From NCBI RefSeq assembly GCF_003719335.1, contig NZ_RIAS01000025.1:1-49901 (forward strand): DNA of 49,901 nt, read 5' to 3'. The notes below the pieces were generated by a model. It made no database searches, was not told the origin of the DNA, and was given only the letters and a program-made list of their open reading frames with translations. Shown here one piece after another: positions 30,954-40,255 of this stretch (positions within the stretch are counted from its first letter, which is position 1; each line of letters opens with the position of its first letter). The stretch comes from Paenibacillus amylolyticus. Its GTDB lineage: Bacteria > Bacillota > Bacilli > Paenibacillales > Paenibacillaceae. A program made the translations under genes and the position numbers.

Positions 30954-31649
30954 ATGGGTGCACCATTTGAATTCAGTTATGTCATGGACTACTTTGTAAA
31001 GCTCCTACCCACCATCAGTACTACGCTTCTCATCGTCGCTAGTGCAATGGTACTTGGTCTAATCATCAGTTCCATCGCGGCACTGCCGCAGATGTACAAT
31101 ATTCCGGTGCTGAAACAGCTGTCTAAGCTGTATGTATCCTTTTTTCGCGGAACACCGATCTTGATTCAGCTGTTTTTGTTCTACTACGGTGTGCCGGAAA
31201 TTTTGGGTTTGTTCGGTATTCATGCTAACCGCGCACCTGCCATCTATTTTGTGATTATGACTTACTCGCTCCATAGCGGAGCGTTTATGGTGGAGATGAT
31301 TCGCGCTTCCGTTGCTTCCGTGGATCGGGGTCAGGTAGAAGCAGCTTATGCCATGGGCATGTCTGGCCCGCAAGCGTTCTTCCGGATAGTATTGCCGCAA
31401 GCCTATGTGACCGCGTTACCTATATTCGCCAACATGGTGATCGGTAGCTTGAAGGATACATCCCTTGCGTTCAGTGTGGGTGTCATGGAGATGACGGGCA
31501 AATCGTCTACACTGGCAACGATCTCTCGTCATTTTATTGAAGCGTATATCTCGCTGGCGCTCATTTATTTTGTTTTGAGTTTTGTGCTGGAGAGGGTCTT
31601 CCATGTACTTGAGCGGAAAGTGCAGAAGAGGGGGTTTGCTCCGATATGA
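30954..31649 (+). CDS. tcyL: Amino-acid ABC transporter permease (TcyL-like)
   Basis: 231 residues, five or so transmembrane helices. SFFRGTPILIQLFLFYYG is the His/Glu/Gln-family permease signature and EAAYAMGMSGPQAFFRIVLP is the EAA loop that contacts the ATPase. GCAGGTTGCAGCG lies upstream; 27 bases after the binding protein. Its stop overlaps the next start by four bases, so translation is coupled. Confidence 0.88.
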   Translation: MGAPFEFSYVMDYFVKLLPTISTTLLIVASAMVLGLIISSIAALPQMYNIPVLKQLSKLYVSFFRGTPILIQLFLFYYGVPEILGLFGIHANRAPAIYFVIMTYSLHSGAFMVEMIRASVASVDRGQVEAAYAMGMSGPQAFFRIVLPQAYVTALPIFANMVIGSLKDTSLAFSVGVMEMTGKSSTLATISRHFIEAYISLALIYFVLSFVLERVFHVLERKVQKRGFAPI

Positions 31650-32356
31650 GCTTTGATGCTTCCTTTGTATGGACTGCGTTCGTGCAACTTCTCGGCGTCA
31701 TCCCGACTACACTGGCTATCACGGTGGTCTCGGTGGTGCTTGGTTTTATCATCGGTACAGCGGTTGCGCTTCTCCGCCAGTTTCGGATTCCTGTACTGAG
31801 CCAGCTGGCGACGGCCTATGTTACGTTTATTCGCGGTACACCGATGATTACACATCTGCTACTGATCTATTTCGGTCTACCGATGATCATTGACAGTTTG
31901 TCTTCATCACTCGGACTTGGGTTCAACTCGTCGTCCATTCCATTGATTGGTTTTGCTTATCTGGCGTTCTCGATTACGGCTGGAGCCTATGCGTCAGAGA
32001 TTGTCAGATCTGGCTTGCTCGCGGTGGATCGCGGTCAGATCGAAGCGGCGTATTCTCTGGGCATGACAGCGACGAAGGCATTGCGCAGAATTGTGTTGCC
32101 GCAGGCTTTTGCAGCCAGTCTACCCAACATTTCAAACATGCTGATTGGCATGTTGCATGGATCTACCTTGGCATTTGCAGTTTCGGTGGTGGAGATTAAC
32201 GCCAAGGCGCAAATTGTAGCATCGACCAACTGGAAATTTTTTGAGGCATATGTGGCGGCGGCTCTCATCTTCTGGGGACTGACCGTCATGATCGAAAGAC
32301 TGACCGCAGTGGCAGAGAAGCGGTTCAGATCGTACAACCGGGGAGGCGTGTCATGA
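31646..32356 (+). CDS. tcyM: Amino-acid ABC transporter permease (TcyM-like)
   Basis: 236 residues with five membrane helices. TFIRGTPMITHLLLIYFGLP and EAAYSLGMTATKALRRIVLP are the same signatures as in its partner. It forms the membrane channel as a heterodimer with the preceding permease. It overlaps the ATPase start by four bases. Confidence 0.88.
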   Translation: MSFDASFVWTAFVQLLGVIPTTLAITVVSVVLGFIIGTAVALLRQFRIPVLSQLATAYVTFIRGTPMITHLLLIYFGLPMIIDSLSSSLGLGFNSSSIPLIGFAYLAFSITAGAYASEIVRSGLLAVDRGQIEAAYSLGMTATKALRRIVLPQAFAASLPNISNMLIGMLHGSTLAFAVSVVEINAKAQIVASTNWKFFEAYVAAALIFWGLTVMIERLTAVAEKRFRSYNRGGVS

Positions 32357-33105
32357 TTGAACTTAAGCAAATACACAAAAGCTTCGGAGACAATAAGGTG
32401 CTGTCAGGAATTGATCTGAACGTGGCGCGCGGAGAGGTCGTTGCGATTCTGGGACCCAGTGGATCAGGCAAAACAACGCTTCTGCGCTGCATTAACTATT
32501 TGGAAAAACCGGATTCCGGGCATATCACACTCGGTGATTTTACCTTGGATTACGGCAAGCACGCCAAAAAGGACATCCATGCCTTACGCCAAAAATCAGC
32601 GATGGTCTTCCAGCAATACAATTTGTTCCGCCACAAAACAGCATTGCAAAATGTGATGGAAGGGCTTGTGGCTGTTCGTAAAGTGGCTAAAGAGGAAGCG
32701 CGGACGCGGAGTATCGCTTTGCTAGAGAAGGTAGGTCTCGGAAACAAGCTCGATTCATACCCTAGCCAGCTTTCAGGTGGACAGCAACAACGTGTGGGTA
32801 TTGCACGGGCACTGGCGATGAATCCAGAGGTTATTTTGTTCGACGAACCGACTTCGGCGCTGGACCCGGAACTTGTAGGCGAAGTGTTGGCGGTTATTCG
32901 CCAGATTGCACAGGAAGGCATAACGATGATTATCGTGACTCACGAGATGGGTTTTGCCCAGGAAGTCGCGAACCACGTTGTATTTATGGATGGCGGGGTC
33001 ATTGTGGAAGAAGGAGAGCCGAAGCAGCTGTTCCGCTATCCGAAGGAAGAACGTACGAAGCAGTTTCTCAAACGCATTACACCGGATACTGCATATTCCA
33101 TATAA
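32353..33105 (+). CDS. tcyN: Amino-acid ABC transporter ATPase (TcyN-like)
   Basis: 250 residues. Walker A GPSGSGKTTLLRC, Q-loop MVFQQYNLFRHKTALQNVM, signature LSGGQQQRVGIARAL, Walker B VILFDEPTSALDPE and the H-loop VTHEMGFA are all intact. It powers uptake through the two permeases. GGAGGCGTGTC precedes the ATG, which lies inside the end of the permease gene. Confidence 0.92.
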   Translation: MIELKQIHKSFGDNKVLSGIDLNVARGEVVAILGPSGSGKTTLLRCINYLEKPDSGHITLGDFTLDYGKHAKKDIHALRQKSAMVFQQYNLFRHKTALQNVMEGLVAVRKVAKEEARTRSIALLEKVGLGNKLDSYPSQLSGGQQQRVGIARALAMNPEVILFDEPTSALDPELVGEVLAVIRQIAQEGITMIIVTHEMGFAQEVANHVVFMDGGVIVEEGEPKQLFRYPKEERTKQFLKRITPDTAYSI

Positions 33106-33153
33106 GAAAACGGGATCAGAAACATGATAAGGAATATCCAAGGGGGAAGAGAT

Positions 33154-34164
33154 ATGTCATTTACATTAGGGATTTTGGATCAAAGCATTGTATTTCCGGG
33201 CCAGTCGGCTGCGGAGGCGTTGAAAAATACCGTAGAACTGGCGAAGCTTGGAGAATCACTTGGATATGACCGGTTTTGGGTAGCGGAGCACCATGACTCG
33301 GAAGGTGTTGCCGGATCATCGCCAGAAGTGCTCGTTTCGTATTTGCTTGCACAGACTCAAAAGATTCGGATCGGCTCCGGTGGTGTTATGCTCCAGCATT
33401 ATAGCCCATATAAGGTCGCTGAAAGCTTCAATGTGCTCGCGACACTAGCTCCGGGAAGGGTTGAACTTGGGATCGGGCGTGCCCCGGGCGGCTTGCCTCG
33501 TTCCACGAAGGCGTTGCAAAAGGGAATTGCCGAGCCGGAAACGCTGGATGATAAACTGGTGGAACTGAGAAACTTCCTGAACGCTCCGGCAAGTGAAACC
33601 CATGCGCAGCCAGGACTGACAGCACATCCGTTGCCGGGACAGCCGGCACGTATTTATATGCTGGGCACGAGTGTTTCCAGTGCGGAACTGGCAGCCAAGC
33701 AGGGGCTACCTTATGCGTTTGCGCTGTTTATCAACAGTGATCCCGAAACGGCACGCACCGCTCTGGATACGTATCGCACGCAGTTTAACACTGAACATGG
33801 CGGAGAGCCTGAAGCCATTCTGGCCTTGTCGGTCATTGCTGCAGATACGGAAGAAGAGGCGAATGCGCTGGCGGGACAGCACAAAACGGTGCGTGCAACG
33901 CTGGCGAGTGGCAAAACCGTGAATGTGCAGACGTTGGAGCAGGCAGCGGAATTTGCAAGGCAAGCGGGAGAAACGTATACGGCGGTTGAGCGCGAAGCGG
34001 ACATTACACGCGGCACCAAGGAAACCGTGCGGAAGCGGCTGCTGGAGCTTTCGGAGGAATATGGTGTGAACAGCTTTGTGTTTACAACGATTATTCCTAA
34101 TTTTGAACAACGGACACGTTCATTCCAATTGCTCAAAGAAGCATTTACGGGGGAACTGGTGTAA
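33154..34164 (+). CDS. ytmO: Luciferase-like (LLM) flavin monooxygenase, YtmO-like
   Basis: 336 residues. LGILDQSIVFPGQSAAEALK opens the protein, YDRFWVAEHHDSEGVAGSSP is the conserved H-H region, IRIGSGGVMLQHYSPYKVAE and ELGIGRAPGGLP bind FMN. In B. subtilis the equivalent gene follows tcyN and acts in breakdown of sulfur compounds, likely S-alkylated or N-acetyl cysteine derivatives. Start ATG 33154 has AAGGGGGAAGAG; the open frame begins at 33124. Confidence 0.87.
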   Translation: MSFTLGILDQSIVFPGQSAAEALKNTVELAKLGESLGYDRFWVAEHHDSEGVAGSSPEVLVSYLLAQTQKIRIGSGGVMLQHYSPYKVAESFNVLATLAPGRVELGIGRAPGGLPRSTKALQKGIAEPETLDDKLVELRNFLNAPASETHAQPGLTAHPLPGQPARIYMLGTSVSSAELAAKQGLPYAFALFINSDPETARTALDTYRTQFNTEHGGEPEAILALSVIAADTEEEANALAGQHKTVRATLASGKTVNVQTLEQAAEFARQAGETYTAVEREADITRGTKETVRKRLLELSEEYGVNSFVFTTIIPNFEQRTRSFQLLKEAFTGELV

Positions 34165-34222
34165 GCACAGCCATGGCTAAAGTCAATATTGTAGTTGAAC
34201 TTATATCGATGGGAGAGTGGTC

Positions 34223-34720
34223 ATGATGGGGAACACAACAGTGAATATAGAATCCATTATTTCGGCATATGTACACGCGTATGAAGAGATTGAACAGGAG
34301 ATCGCAGGACTGACCGAGCAACAGTTGAAGTGGAAGTCTTCTCCATCCTCCTGGAGTGTTACCGAAGTGCTGGCACATCTGGTGGATCATAGCATCGTCG
34401 TATCCTTCCGCATCCGTGAAATATTAGCGGGATCACCGGCGACGCTGCCTGGTTTTAATCAGGAAGCGTGGATCACTGGACAAAAAGCAAATGAGGAACA
34501 GATCTCTCAGCTGATTACGATTGCTAATGGTCTGGTTCAATACAATTCAGGACTACTGGAGCGTCTGAGCGACGAAGAATGGGAGAAAACCGGCGTTAAC
34601 TTCAAAGGCGAGACGGTATCTCTGACCGCGATCATTCCGGGTTTTGTCGCTCATGTGCAGAACCATCTCAACCAGATTCGCAGAATCAAGCAAGCCGCAG
34701 CTGAAAAGCAGGTGCAGTAA
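34223..34720 (+). CDS. DinB-superfamily protein
   Basis: 165 residues, four-helix bundle. The helix EIEQEIAGLTEQQLKWKSSP, then WSVTEVLAHLVDHS (first metal histidines) and FVAHVQNHLNQIRRI (third histidine) are typical of DinB/YfiT-like putative metal-dependent thiol transferases. Cofactor and substrate unknown. GGGAGAG supports ATG 34223 (or 34226). It lies 58 bases after the monooxygenase and could share its transcript. Confidence 0.8.
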   Translation: MMGNTTVNIESIISAYVHAYEEIEQEIAGLTEQQLKWKSSPSSWSVTEVLAHLVDHSIVVSFRIREILAGSPATLPGFNQEAWITGQKANEEQISQLITIANGLVQYNSGLLERLSDEEWEKTGVNFKGETVSLTAIIPGFVAHVQNHLNQIRRIKQAAAEKQVQ

Positions 34721-34862
34721 TAGGAAATGCGGAGGTCAGAGCGACGGAAAAGCAGGCATCCGTTATGCCTAAGTCCGTTATGTCTATGATTCTATGGTGG
34801 ATAAGGATCTGGAATTGAATAGGGAGTGACCCGGAAGAGTGGAATATGGCTTCAGATGAAAG

Positions 34863-35234
34863 TCAGGGCTGGGGCCAAATCTTTCTTTTAGCGTTGTCCT
34901 GCCCTACTAAGTAGATTTCAGCAATATCTCCATAAGTATTAGTGAACGAGATGTTGAAGTCCTTATCACCTCTAATGGGAAATTTGCTGCCTTTGATCTG
35001 AATGAATAGTGAATGATCATGATGTGAGATGTTATAACCGTGATATTTGCTGATACTGTCTCCAAATCCACCTTGTATCGTAATAAGCTCTGGAGAAACT
35101 TCAGTTTTCGTAATCATAATCTCTTCCGGATCGACAACCTTGTTTAACATAAAGAATCCAATGATAATAGGAAAAGCAATAATGGCAACGGTGAACACTA
35201 TAGTGATATACTTCCTATTTAGTTGCATACTCAT
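34863..35234 (-). CDS. Small membrane-anchored extracellular protein
   Basis: 123 residues. One hydrophobic segment at about 9-30, then a beta-rich outer domain (ELITIQGGFGDSISKYHG, FNISFTNTYGDIAEIYLVG). No family recognised. GAGGTGAATC precedes the start. It is transcribed against the DinB gene. Confidence 0.65.
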   Translation of the reverse strand: MSMQLNRKYITIVFTVAIIAFPIIIGFFMLNKVVDPEEIMITKTEVSPELITIQGGFGDSISKYHGYNISHHDHSLFIQIKGSKFPIRGDKDFNISFTNTYGDIAEIYLVGQDNAKRKIWPQP

Positions 35235-35361
35235 GATTCACCTCATAGTTAGATGATATGAATCGATGTCTCCGTCATTATGGGGGTATCGATTCTTTGG
35301 TTTTAAACAAAGGCCTACATAGAGTATATAAGAAATTGAACGAACCTCCAATCCGAACGAC

Positions 35362-36063
35362 TTATCTCCCTATATTCACAATTTTCCCGGTCCAATCGGG
35401 CTGGCTGACTGCCGCACGTACTAGCCCATCAGCACAATCTGCAAAAGGAAGTGCAGCAACTGGATTGATGTGAGCGAGTGGACCAGCCGTATATTCCAAG
35501 TTCCCTTCTGCATACTGAAGCACGGATGCACGCATGATGACCCATTCGAGATCACTTTGGATGAGCGCTTGTTCCGCGATACGTTTATCCTGAATGGCCT
35601 TCCAAAAAATACGGCGCATCAGACGCACGGCGAGACGGTTGACATAAGAAAGCTCTCTCCCATCGCTCAAATTAATGCCGCTCTGCATCACAATACGTTT
35701 AACCCCTGTATGCTGACAGGCTGCAATAATATTTGGAATTCCCACAGACATGACCGTACCTGGTGAGAAATTAGCCTTAATTGTAAGTAAAGAGGCACTG
35801 AGATTACCCAAGCCTTTCTTAGCGGAGGTGGATGATACATTGAGGGGAGGGCCTATACAACTGATGACAGCTTCTGCCCCGGAAATCGCCTGAATCATAA
35901 CAGGTAAATCGAACACATCCCCTTTTCTAACGGTAAGTCCTTCTGCCCCTGAAATAGCTTCGGGACGACGAGCAACGGCAATAACTTCATGTCCTAATGC
36001 AAGGGCACGTTCAATCACTTTTTTTCCCGTTCCTCCGGTAGCCCCAATGACTGCAATTTTCAT
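35362..36063 (-). CDS. NAD(P)-binding oxidoreductase (NmrA/atypical SDR)
   Basis: 233 residues. KIAVIGATGGTGKKVIERAL is the Rossmann glycine motif; AEAVISCIGPP, VKRIVMQSGINLSD and LEWVIMRASVLQYAEG are those of the NAD(P)H-binding atypical SDR group. The start is ATG 36063 with GGAG 10 bases upstream (an earlier in-frame ATG at 36078 is weaker). It is divergent from the TetR gene, so a target of it is likely. Confidence 0.85.
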   Translation of the reverse strand: MKIAVIGATGGTGKKVIERALALGHEVIAVARRPEAISGAEGLTVRKGDVFDLPVMIQAISGAEAVISCIGPPLNVSSTSAKKGLGNLSASLLTIKANFSPGTVMSVGIPNIIAACQHTGVKRIVMQSGINLSDGRELSYVNRLAVRLMRRIFWKAIQDKRIAEQALIQSDLEWVIMRASVLQYAEGNLEYTAGPLAHINPVAALPFADCADGLVRAAVSQPDWTGKIVNIGR

Positions 36064-36092
36064 ATGGTTAAACTCCATTTCTCACTGTTTTT

Positions 36093-36112
36093 ACTGTGAA
36101 TTAGTGCACAGT
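36093..36112. promoter_or_regulatory. Candidate TetR operator 1
   Basis: ACTGTG (36093-36098) and CACAGT (36107-36112) form an inverted repeat with an 8-base spacer that includes GTGCAC. It lies between the divergent oxidoreductase and TetR genes. GTGCACAG is repeated at 36195. Confidence 0.5.
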
Positions 36113-36190
36113 AGTGTATTATTAATCGTATTTGTATAATGGTATACGTAAATAAAAATCTTACAATGGCTAAAAAGCTGGATTGCGTGC

Positions 36191-36203
36191 AGTTGTGCAC
36201 AGA
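36191..36203. promoter_or_regulatory. Candidate TetR operator 2
   Basis: AGTTGTGCACAGA (36191-36203) shares GTGCACAG with the first site, 91 bases away. Two copies of one palindromic core between divergent genes suggest self-regulation. Confidence 0.4.
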
Positions 36204-36249
36204 TGATTTGAAAGTGCGTATTAACCATGAAGAAAAAGGGTGATGTGAA

Positions 36250-36819
36250 GTGGTCAAGGTGGATCGAAGGATACGCAAATCCCAAGAAGCGATCAAAACG
36301 GCGGTTATTGAACTGATGATGAACAAAGATTTTGATCATATTACGATCCAGGACATTGCAGGCAAAGCGGATATCAGCCGCAGAACGATCTATCTTCATT
36401 ACACAGATAAATTCGATCTTCTGAATAAACTCATCACAGAGCATATTGAGAATTTGCGTGAAATCTGTGAATCTACGGAGATGGACAAGGGTTATAACAA
36501 CATGGTATTCATGTGGTTTGAATATTTTGAGAAGCATTTTTTATTTTTCTCCGCATTGCTGGAGAGTAAAGGCAGTTCTTTTTTTCGTAAGCAGTTTCTG
36601 GACTTTTTTATCCATGAATTACAGAATGGGAACGAGAGCGTTCCAGGTGCTAAGAACACCGAATTATTGAAAGATCAACTTGTGGAGGTTCAGTTTGTGG
36701 GGGGAGCTATCATTGGGGTCGTGGAATGGTGGTTTACACATGAAAGGCCTCTCCCACCTTCCGTGATGGCTGAACGTATAGGAGCAATGCTTGAACGAAA
36801 TCTGGATATGAATCCTTAA
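36250..36819 (+). CDS. TetR/AcrR-family transcriptional regulator
   Basis: 189 residues from GTG 36250. The helix-turn-helix is IQDIAGKADISRRTIYLHYT, preceded by AIKTAVIELMMNKDFDHITI. The C-terminal domain (KQFLDFFIHEL, EWWFTHERPLPP) binds an unknown effector. AGGGTGATGTGA precedes the start. It probably represses the divergent oxidoreductase and itself. Confidence 0.88.
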   Translation: MVKVDRRIRKSQEAIKTAVIELMMNKDFDHITIQDIAGKADISRRTIYLHYTDKFDLLNKLITEHIENLREICESTEMDKGYNNMVFMWFEYFEKHFLFFSALLESKGSSFFRKQFLDFFIHELQNGNESVPGAKNTELLKDQLVEVQFVGGAIIGVVEWWFTHERPLPPSVMAERIGAMLERNLDMNP

Positions 36820-36845
36820 AAATATTCCTTTGGAGGAGATCCACT

Positions 36846-37124
36846 ATGAATCCAGAAGGGCATATTCAACAAATGTTACATACAATCATTGAGAACACAC
36901 AATCCATCATCAACGATAATCAGAAACAATCCTTCGGCTCTCTGGAATATTTCCTGGGACATATTCGGGAGTATCAAGATGAAAAGCAATACCTGACAGA
37001 TGAGTGGCATATCCGCACACCTCGCTGGCTGGGGGAGTATGGCAATACGCCGGAGGAAGAAGAACTTCTTGCAGACATTTACCGTCTTCATGCTTACATT
37101 GCTAAGAAATTAAAAGGCGGATAG
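36846..37124 (+). CDS. Unknown small protein in the TetR operon
   Basis: 92 residues, helical and acidic, no membrane segment. Begins 27 bases after the TetR stop with GGAGGAG, so co-transcribed. No family recognised. Confidence 0.65.
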   Translation: MNPEGHIQQMLHTIIENTQSIINDNQKQSFGSLEYFLGHIREYQDEKQYLTDEWHIRTPRWLGEYGNTPEEEELLADIYRLHAYIAKKLKGG

Positions 37125-37229
37125 TGGATAGTTAAAATATCAATCATGATGTCGCATTAGTCCGACTGAAATGTCGCAAAAGTACATGGTAACACGATAC
37201 ACAGATCGTTTATACTCTCTTTATGTTTC

Positions 37230-37248
37230 GATAATGAAAATCATTATC
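37230..37248. promoter_or_regulatory. Fur box
   Basis: GATAATGAAAATCATTATC differs from the 19-base consensus GATAATGATAATCATTATC at one base. It lies 28 bases before the siderophore-binding gene, so iron sufficiency should silence the operon. Confidence 0.88.
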
Positions 37249-37275
37249 ACTAGTATACATAAGGGGGATTTACAA

Positions 37276-38316
37276 ATGAAACAAGGAACAAACGGGCAAG
37301 CAGCCAGAAGCAAAGGCTATCCTGCTCACAAATCACGATTACTCATGGGCTTGATGTTGGCCCTGATTCTCATCCTGACGGCTTGCGGAGCCGGAACAGG
37401 TACAGATAGCGGTAAACAATCTGCGGCAACGCCTTCGGATACACCTGCGAGTACAGAGACGAAGACCGATGGCGCTTTTCCAGTAACGATCAAAGGTATG
37501 AAGGGGGACATCACGCTAAACGAAAAACCGAAGAAAGTTGCAGTTCTTGATGTTAAGTTTTTGGATCAGATGTTAGCCGTTGGCGAAAAGCCGGCAGGTA
37601 GTGTTATCGCTGGAGGTAACACTGATTTTCCAGAATACTTGGGCGATCAGGCAAGTGGCGTTGAAGTTCTCGGTACACGGGACGAGCCTAACCTCGAAGC
37701 CATTGTAGCCTTAGATCCAGATTTGATTATCATGACTGACTTCCAAGAGAAACAGTATGAGAGTGTAAGCAAAATCGCACCTACCCTGGTACTCGATTTC
37801 TACGAAGATTGGCGTGATACGTTAGCTACAGTAGCTAAGATTACAGACAAGCAGGACGAAGCAGAGAAAGTACGTACAGCTTATGAAGAGAAAGTGGCAG
37901 GAATGAAAGCGAAACTGGCTGAGAAGCTGGGCGATGAGACGGTAGCATTGATTCGTCCGCGTAAAGAAGGTATCCGTGTTCATGGCATCGAGCACCGCAC
38001 AGGCGGCATTCTGTATAATGATCTGGGCTTGAAAATGCCTGCACTCGTTGAAGGAATCAAGGATGATACTTCCGTAGAGATTTCTATGGAGAAAGTGCCT
38101 GAGATTGGGGCAGATCGTTATTTTGTATTGTCGGATGAACTGTTTGCCGCAGAAGCAGAGGCGATGGTGAATAATCCGGTATGGAAGTCTCTTGATGCTG
38201 TAAAAAATAACCGTACTTATGATGTAAACTCCACACTTTGGATCGCATACTACGGACCGCTTGCGATTAATCTGATTGTAGATCAGGCATCGGAAGCCCT
38301 GCTGGGATCGAACTAA
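37276..38316 (+). CDS. Iron-siderophore ABC transporter binding lipoprotein
   Basis: 346 residues. Signal peptide (about 20-36) with lipobox LTAC. A Ser/Thr linker and a PeripBP_2/TroA-like domain follow: EKPKKVAVLDVKFLDQMLAV, EPNLEAIVALDPDLIIMTDF, IRPRKEGIRVHGIEHRTGGI. Binds ferric siderophore outside the cell. Permease and ATPase genes are not adjacent, so it must use a transporter encoded elsewhere. AAGGGGGAT supports ATG 37276. Its C-terminal half is visibly homologous to the sensor domain of the regulator at 41564. Confidence 0.9.
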   Translation: MKQGTNGQAARSKGYPAHKSRLLMGLMLALILILTACGAGTGTDSGKQSAATPSDTPASTETKTDGAFPVTIKGMKGDITLNEKPKKVAVLDVKFLDQMLAVGEKPAGSVIAGGNTDFPEYLGDQASGVEVLGTRDEPNLEAIVALDPDLIIMTDFQEKQYESVSKIAPTLVLDFYEDWRDTLATVAKITDKQDEAEKVRTAYEEKVAGMKAKLAEKLGDETVALIRPRKEGIRVHGIEHRTGGILYNDLGLKMPALVEGIKDDTSVEISMEKVPEIGADRYFVLSDELFAAEAEAMVNNPVWKSLDAVKNNRTYDVNSTLWIAYYGPLAINLIVDQASEALLGSN

Positions 38317-38317
38317 T

Positions 38318-39094
38318 ATGAGCCGATATCTCTCGACAGACGTATGGAAAGAGACGGTGGAGGATCATTCGATTTTGCTTGGCGAGCCGCCTCAACATAG
38401 TGTCCGTAGCATTGCGCTGAGTGAGCTGCATGACGAAGAGGCGTGCCGAGAGTATATCAGCTGGTTTCAACATTATATCGATGCACCAGACATGAAGGTT
38501 GCCGCTTCCATGTTAGCCAAGCGACTTGGCTATCTATGGACGACTCCGCTGGTGACCGCGATGACTTTTCATCATCAGCATGTAACCTTTCAGCTGGAGA
38601 ACAGCTTTCTCTATCATCCGAAGCTCGAAGAACATGAGGAGGGTACACGATTTCCTTTTCTAGCGGTGAACGAGCTTCGGGCTGAGGAATGGACTGGAGA
38701 CAGAGCCGCGTGGCGGGAGAAGGTTGTTCAGGAGATGTTTGCGGTTCAACTGACACCGTTGTTAAAGACACTTGCTGCGATTGCGCCTCTTTCGATGAGT
38801 ATTCTTTGGGAGAATATCATGGTACGGATCGGCCGACTATTCGCTCCTGACGAAGGCGAGACGGAGCAGGAACGTAAGATCATTCGAGAGGACTTCTCCT
38901 ATCTGACGCAGGTGGCTTCTGGGCAAGTGTTTGGTGAGAGGAAGAATCCATTGACCCGTTTCACCGATTGTAAGGACAATGTGCATGTTGCCAAAAGTGA
39001 TCGGCTCACCTGCTGTTTCTGGTACCAGATGTCAGGGGAATATTGTCTCAAATGTCCGAAAATTGACAATGAGAAAGAATCTCAACTACAATGA
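38318..39094 (+). CDS. FhuF-like ferric siderophore reductase
   Basis: 258 residues. The FhuF C-terminal iron-sulfur motif is TCCFWYQMSGEYCLKCP: two adjacent cysteines, nine residues, then CxxC. FhuF reductases release iron from siderophores after uptake. Start ATG 38318 lies one base past the stop of the binding protein, so translation is coupled. Cytoplasmic. A deleted second copy of this gene lies at 41429-41526. Confidence 0.83.
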   Translation: MSRYLSTDVWKETVEDHSILLGEPPQHSVRSIALSELHDEEACREYISWFQHYIDAPDMKVAASMLAKRLGYLWTTPLVTAMTFHHQHVTFQLENSFLYHPKLEEHEEGTRFPFLAVNELRAEEWTGDRAAWREKVVQEMFAVQLTPLLKTLAAIAPLSMSILWENIMVRIGRLFAPDEGETEQERKIIREDFSYLTQVASGQVFGERKNPLTRFTDCKDNVHVAKSDRLTCCFWYQMSGEYCLKCPKIDNEKESQLQ

Positions 39095-39344
39095 CAGCAG
39101 CAACATTCTAGCTTTGCTATGGGAACTATAGAAGTTGAACGAATTATTTACACAGGAACGGAGGGGACAGAAAAAACCTGAAAAAGCGAAGCGTTCGCCT
39201 TTATCACCAAATTTTTACCTTTGAGAAAAGGGAATCAAAAAAATCTGGGGATAACAGCGATTGGAAGGTTATTCTGTCATCGGAGTGCACGTGTAAACAT
39301 CTTTTGTTCAGCTTATATAGTAGAGACATTTGACTTAGCAAATA
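39095..39344. other. Gap; possible dispersed Paenibacillus repeat
   Basis: No gene. The stretch from AGCGTTCGCCTTTATCACC (about 39190) to GCTTATATAGTAGAGAC (about 39328) looks like an intergenic sequence I remember from many Paenibacillus genomes upstream of unrelated genes; unverified. Confidence 0.35.
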
Positions 39345-39453
39345 ATGCGATTGTCAGGAGAGGATAGAAATGCCGCTGCTGTCATACGGAGGGGAAGGGG
39401 AGCTTGCAATGGATGGCGAGGGTTGCCACATTGGAGCTTCTTTTGCTTGTCAT
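39345..39453 (+). pseudogene. Deleted copy of the 5' end of the Btr-like regulator gene
   Basis: TGCGATTGTCAGGAGA..., the start ATGCCGCTG and then the stretch CATACGGAGG to GCTTGTCAT match 41541-41573 and 41690-41764 of the intact regulator gene, with about 115 bases missing between and further loss after 39453. It follows the intact fhuF-like gene exactly as the real regulator follows the fhuF scrap. Confidence 0.8.
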
Positions 39454-39529
39454 AGAGGGACAATCCACATAATTGTGTGAAAAAAGTTCATATCAGATTG
39501 CCCCAAATTTCAACGTGTACATCAACTTT

Positions 39530-40255
39530 TTAGTCAATTCCAAGCTTTAACCAACGTTTGTTCATCAGTTTACCGATCAGAACACTCACTAAAAATAAGA
39601 TAAGATTATACACAATAACCGTTAATACATTACTTAAAGAAATGAAATTGTTTCCTTTTGCAAACACTTGGTTAATGTGGCTATAAAGGTAATTTGAAGC
39701 ATCGAAAACAGCAACATATGTTAATTTATCCGAACTGGCTACTAAAACGACACTTAATATCCAGTATAAAATACTTAAACCAATACTCATCAAGATATTA
39801 GATGAAAGCAAACTGATCGTCCCAATGATAAGGATGTATTGTGTGACTACAGAGGTCAACAAAAATACCATAAGCAAAAACAGACTAAAATCCTGGTACA
39901 CAATAGATACAACGGAAAGGAATATGGTGATTAAAATAAATGATTCAATAAAAAGTACGGCAAATTTATTCAAGAAAAATTTAAGACTATCATAGGATAA
40001 CAGCCTATAAAACAGAATGGTTTTGTTCGAGTATTCCTTATTCACGAAGAAAGCAATGATGAACGAGAACATTAAAAATCCAAATTGAGTAAAGACAGTA
40101 TAGGTACTGAAGAGATACTCTCGATAACTTAGGGATGTAACTTTATCAAGGCCAATAGGAAGGAACCAACCGATTAAGAACGACAACACAAAAATAAGTG
40201 CCAGAAACATAAATACTTTATTAAATAGGCTTTTTGCAAATTCAATCATAGTCAC
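39530..40255 (-). CDS. epeB: Epipeptide ABC transporter permease (EpeB/YydJ-like)
   Basis: 241 residues with six predicted membrane helices (starting AKSLFNKVFMFLALIFVLSF). No enzyme motif. The neighbouring ATPase overlaps it by one base, and the set ATPase-permease next to a YydH-like peptidase scrap and a YydF-like peptide matches B. subtilis yydFGHIJ (epeXEPAB). EpeAB protects the cell and responds to the epipeptide. Size equals that of YydJ (about 240). Confidence 0.75.
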   Translation of the reverse strand: MTMIEFAKSLFNKVFMFLALIFVLSFLIGWFLPIGLDKVTSLSYREYLFSTYTVFTQFGFLMFSFIIAFFVNKEYSNKTILFYRLLSYDSLKFFLNKFAVLFIESFILITIFLSVVSIVYQDFSLFLLMVFLLTSVVTQYILIIGTISLLSSNILMSIGLSILYWILSVVLVASSDKLTYVAVFDASNYLYSHINQVFAKGNNFISLSNVLTVIVYNLILFLVSVLIGKLMNKRWLKLGID

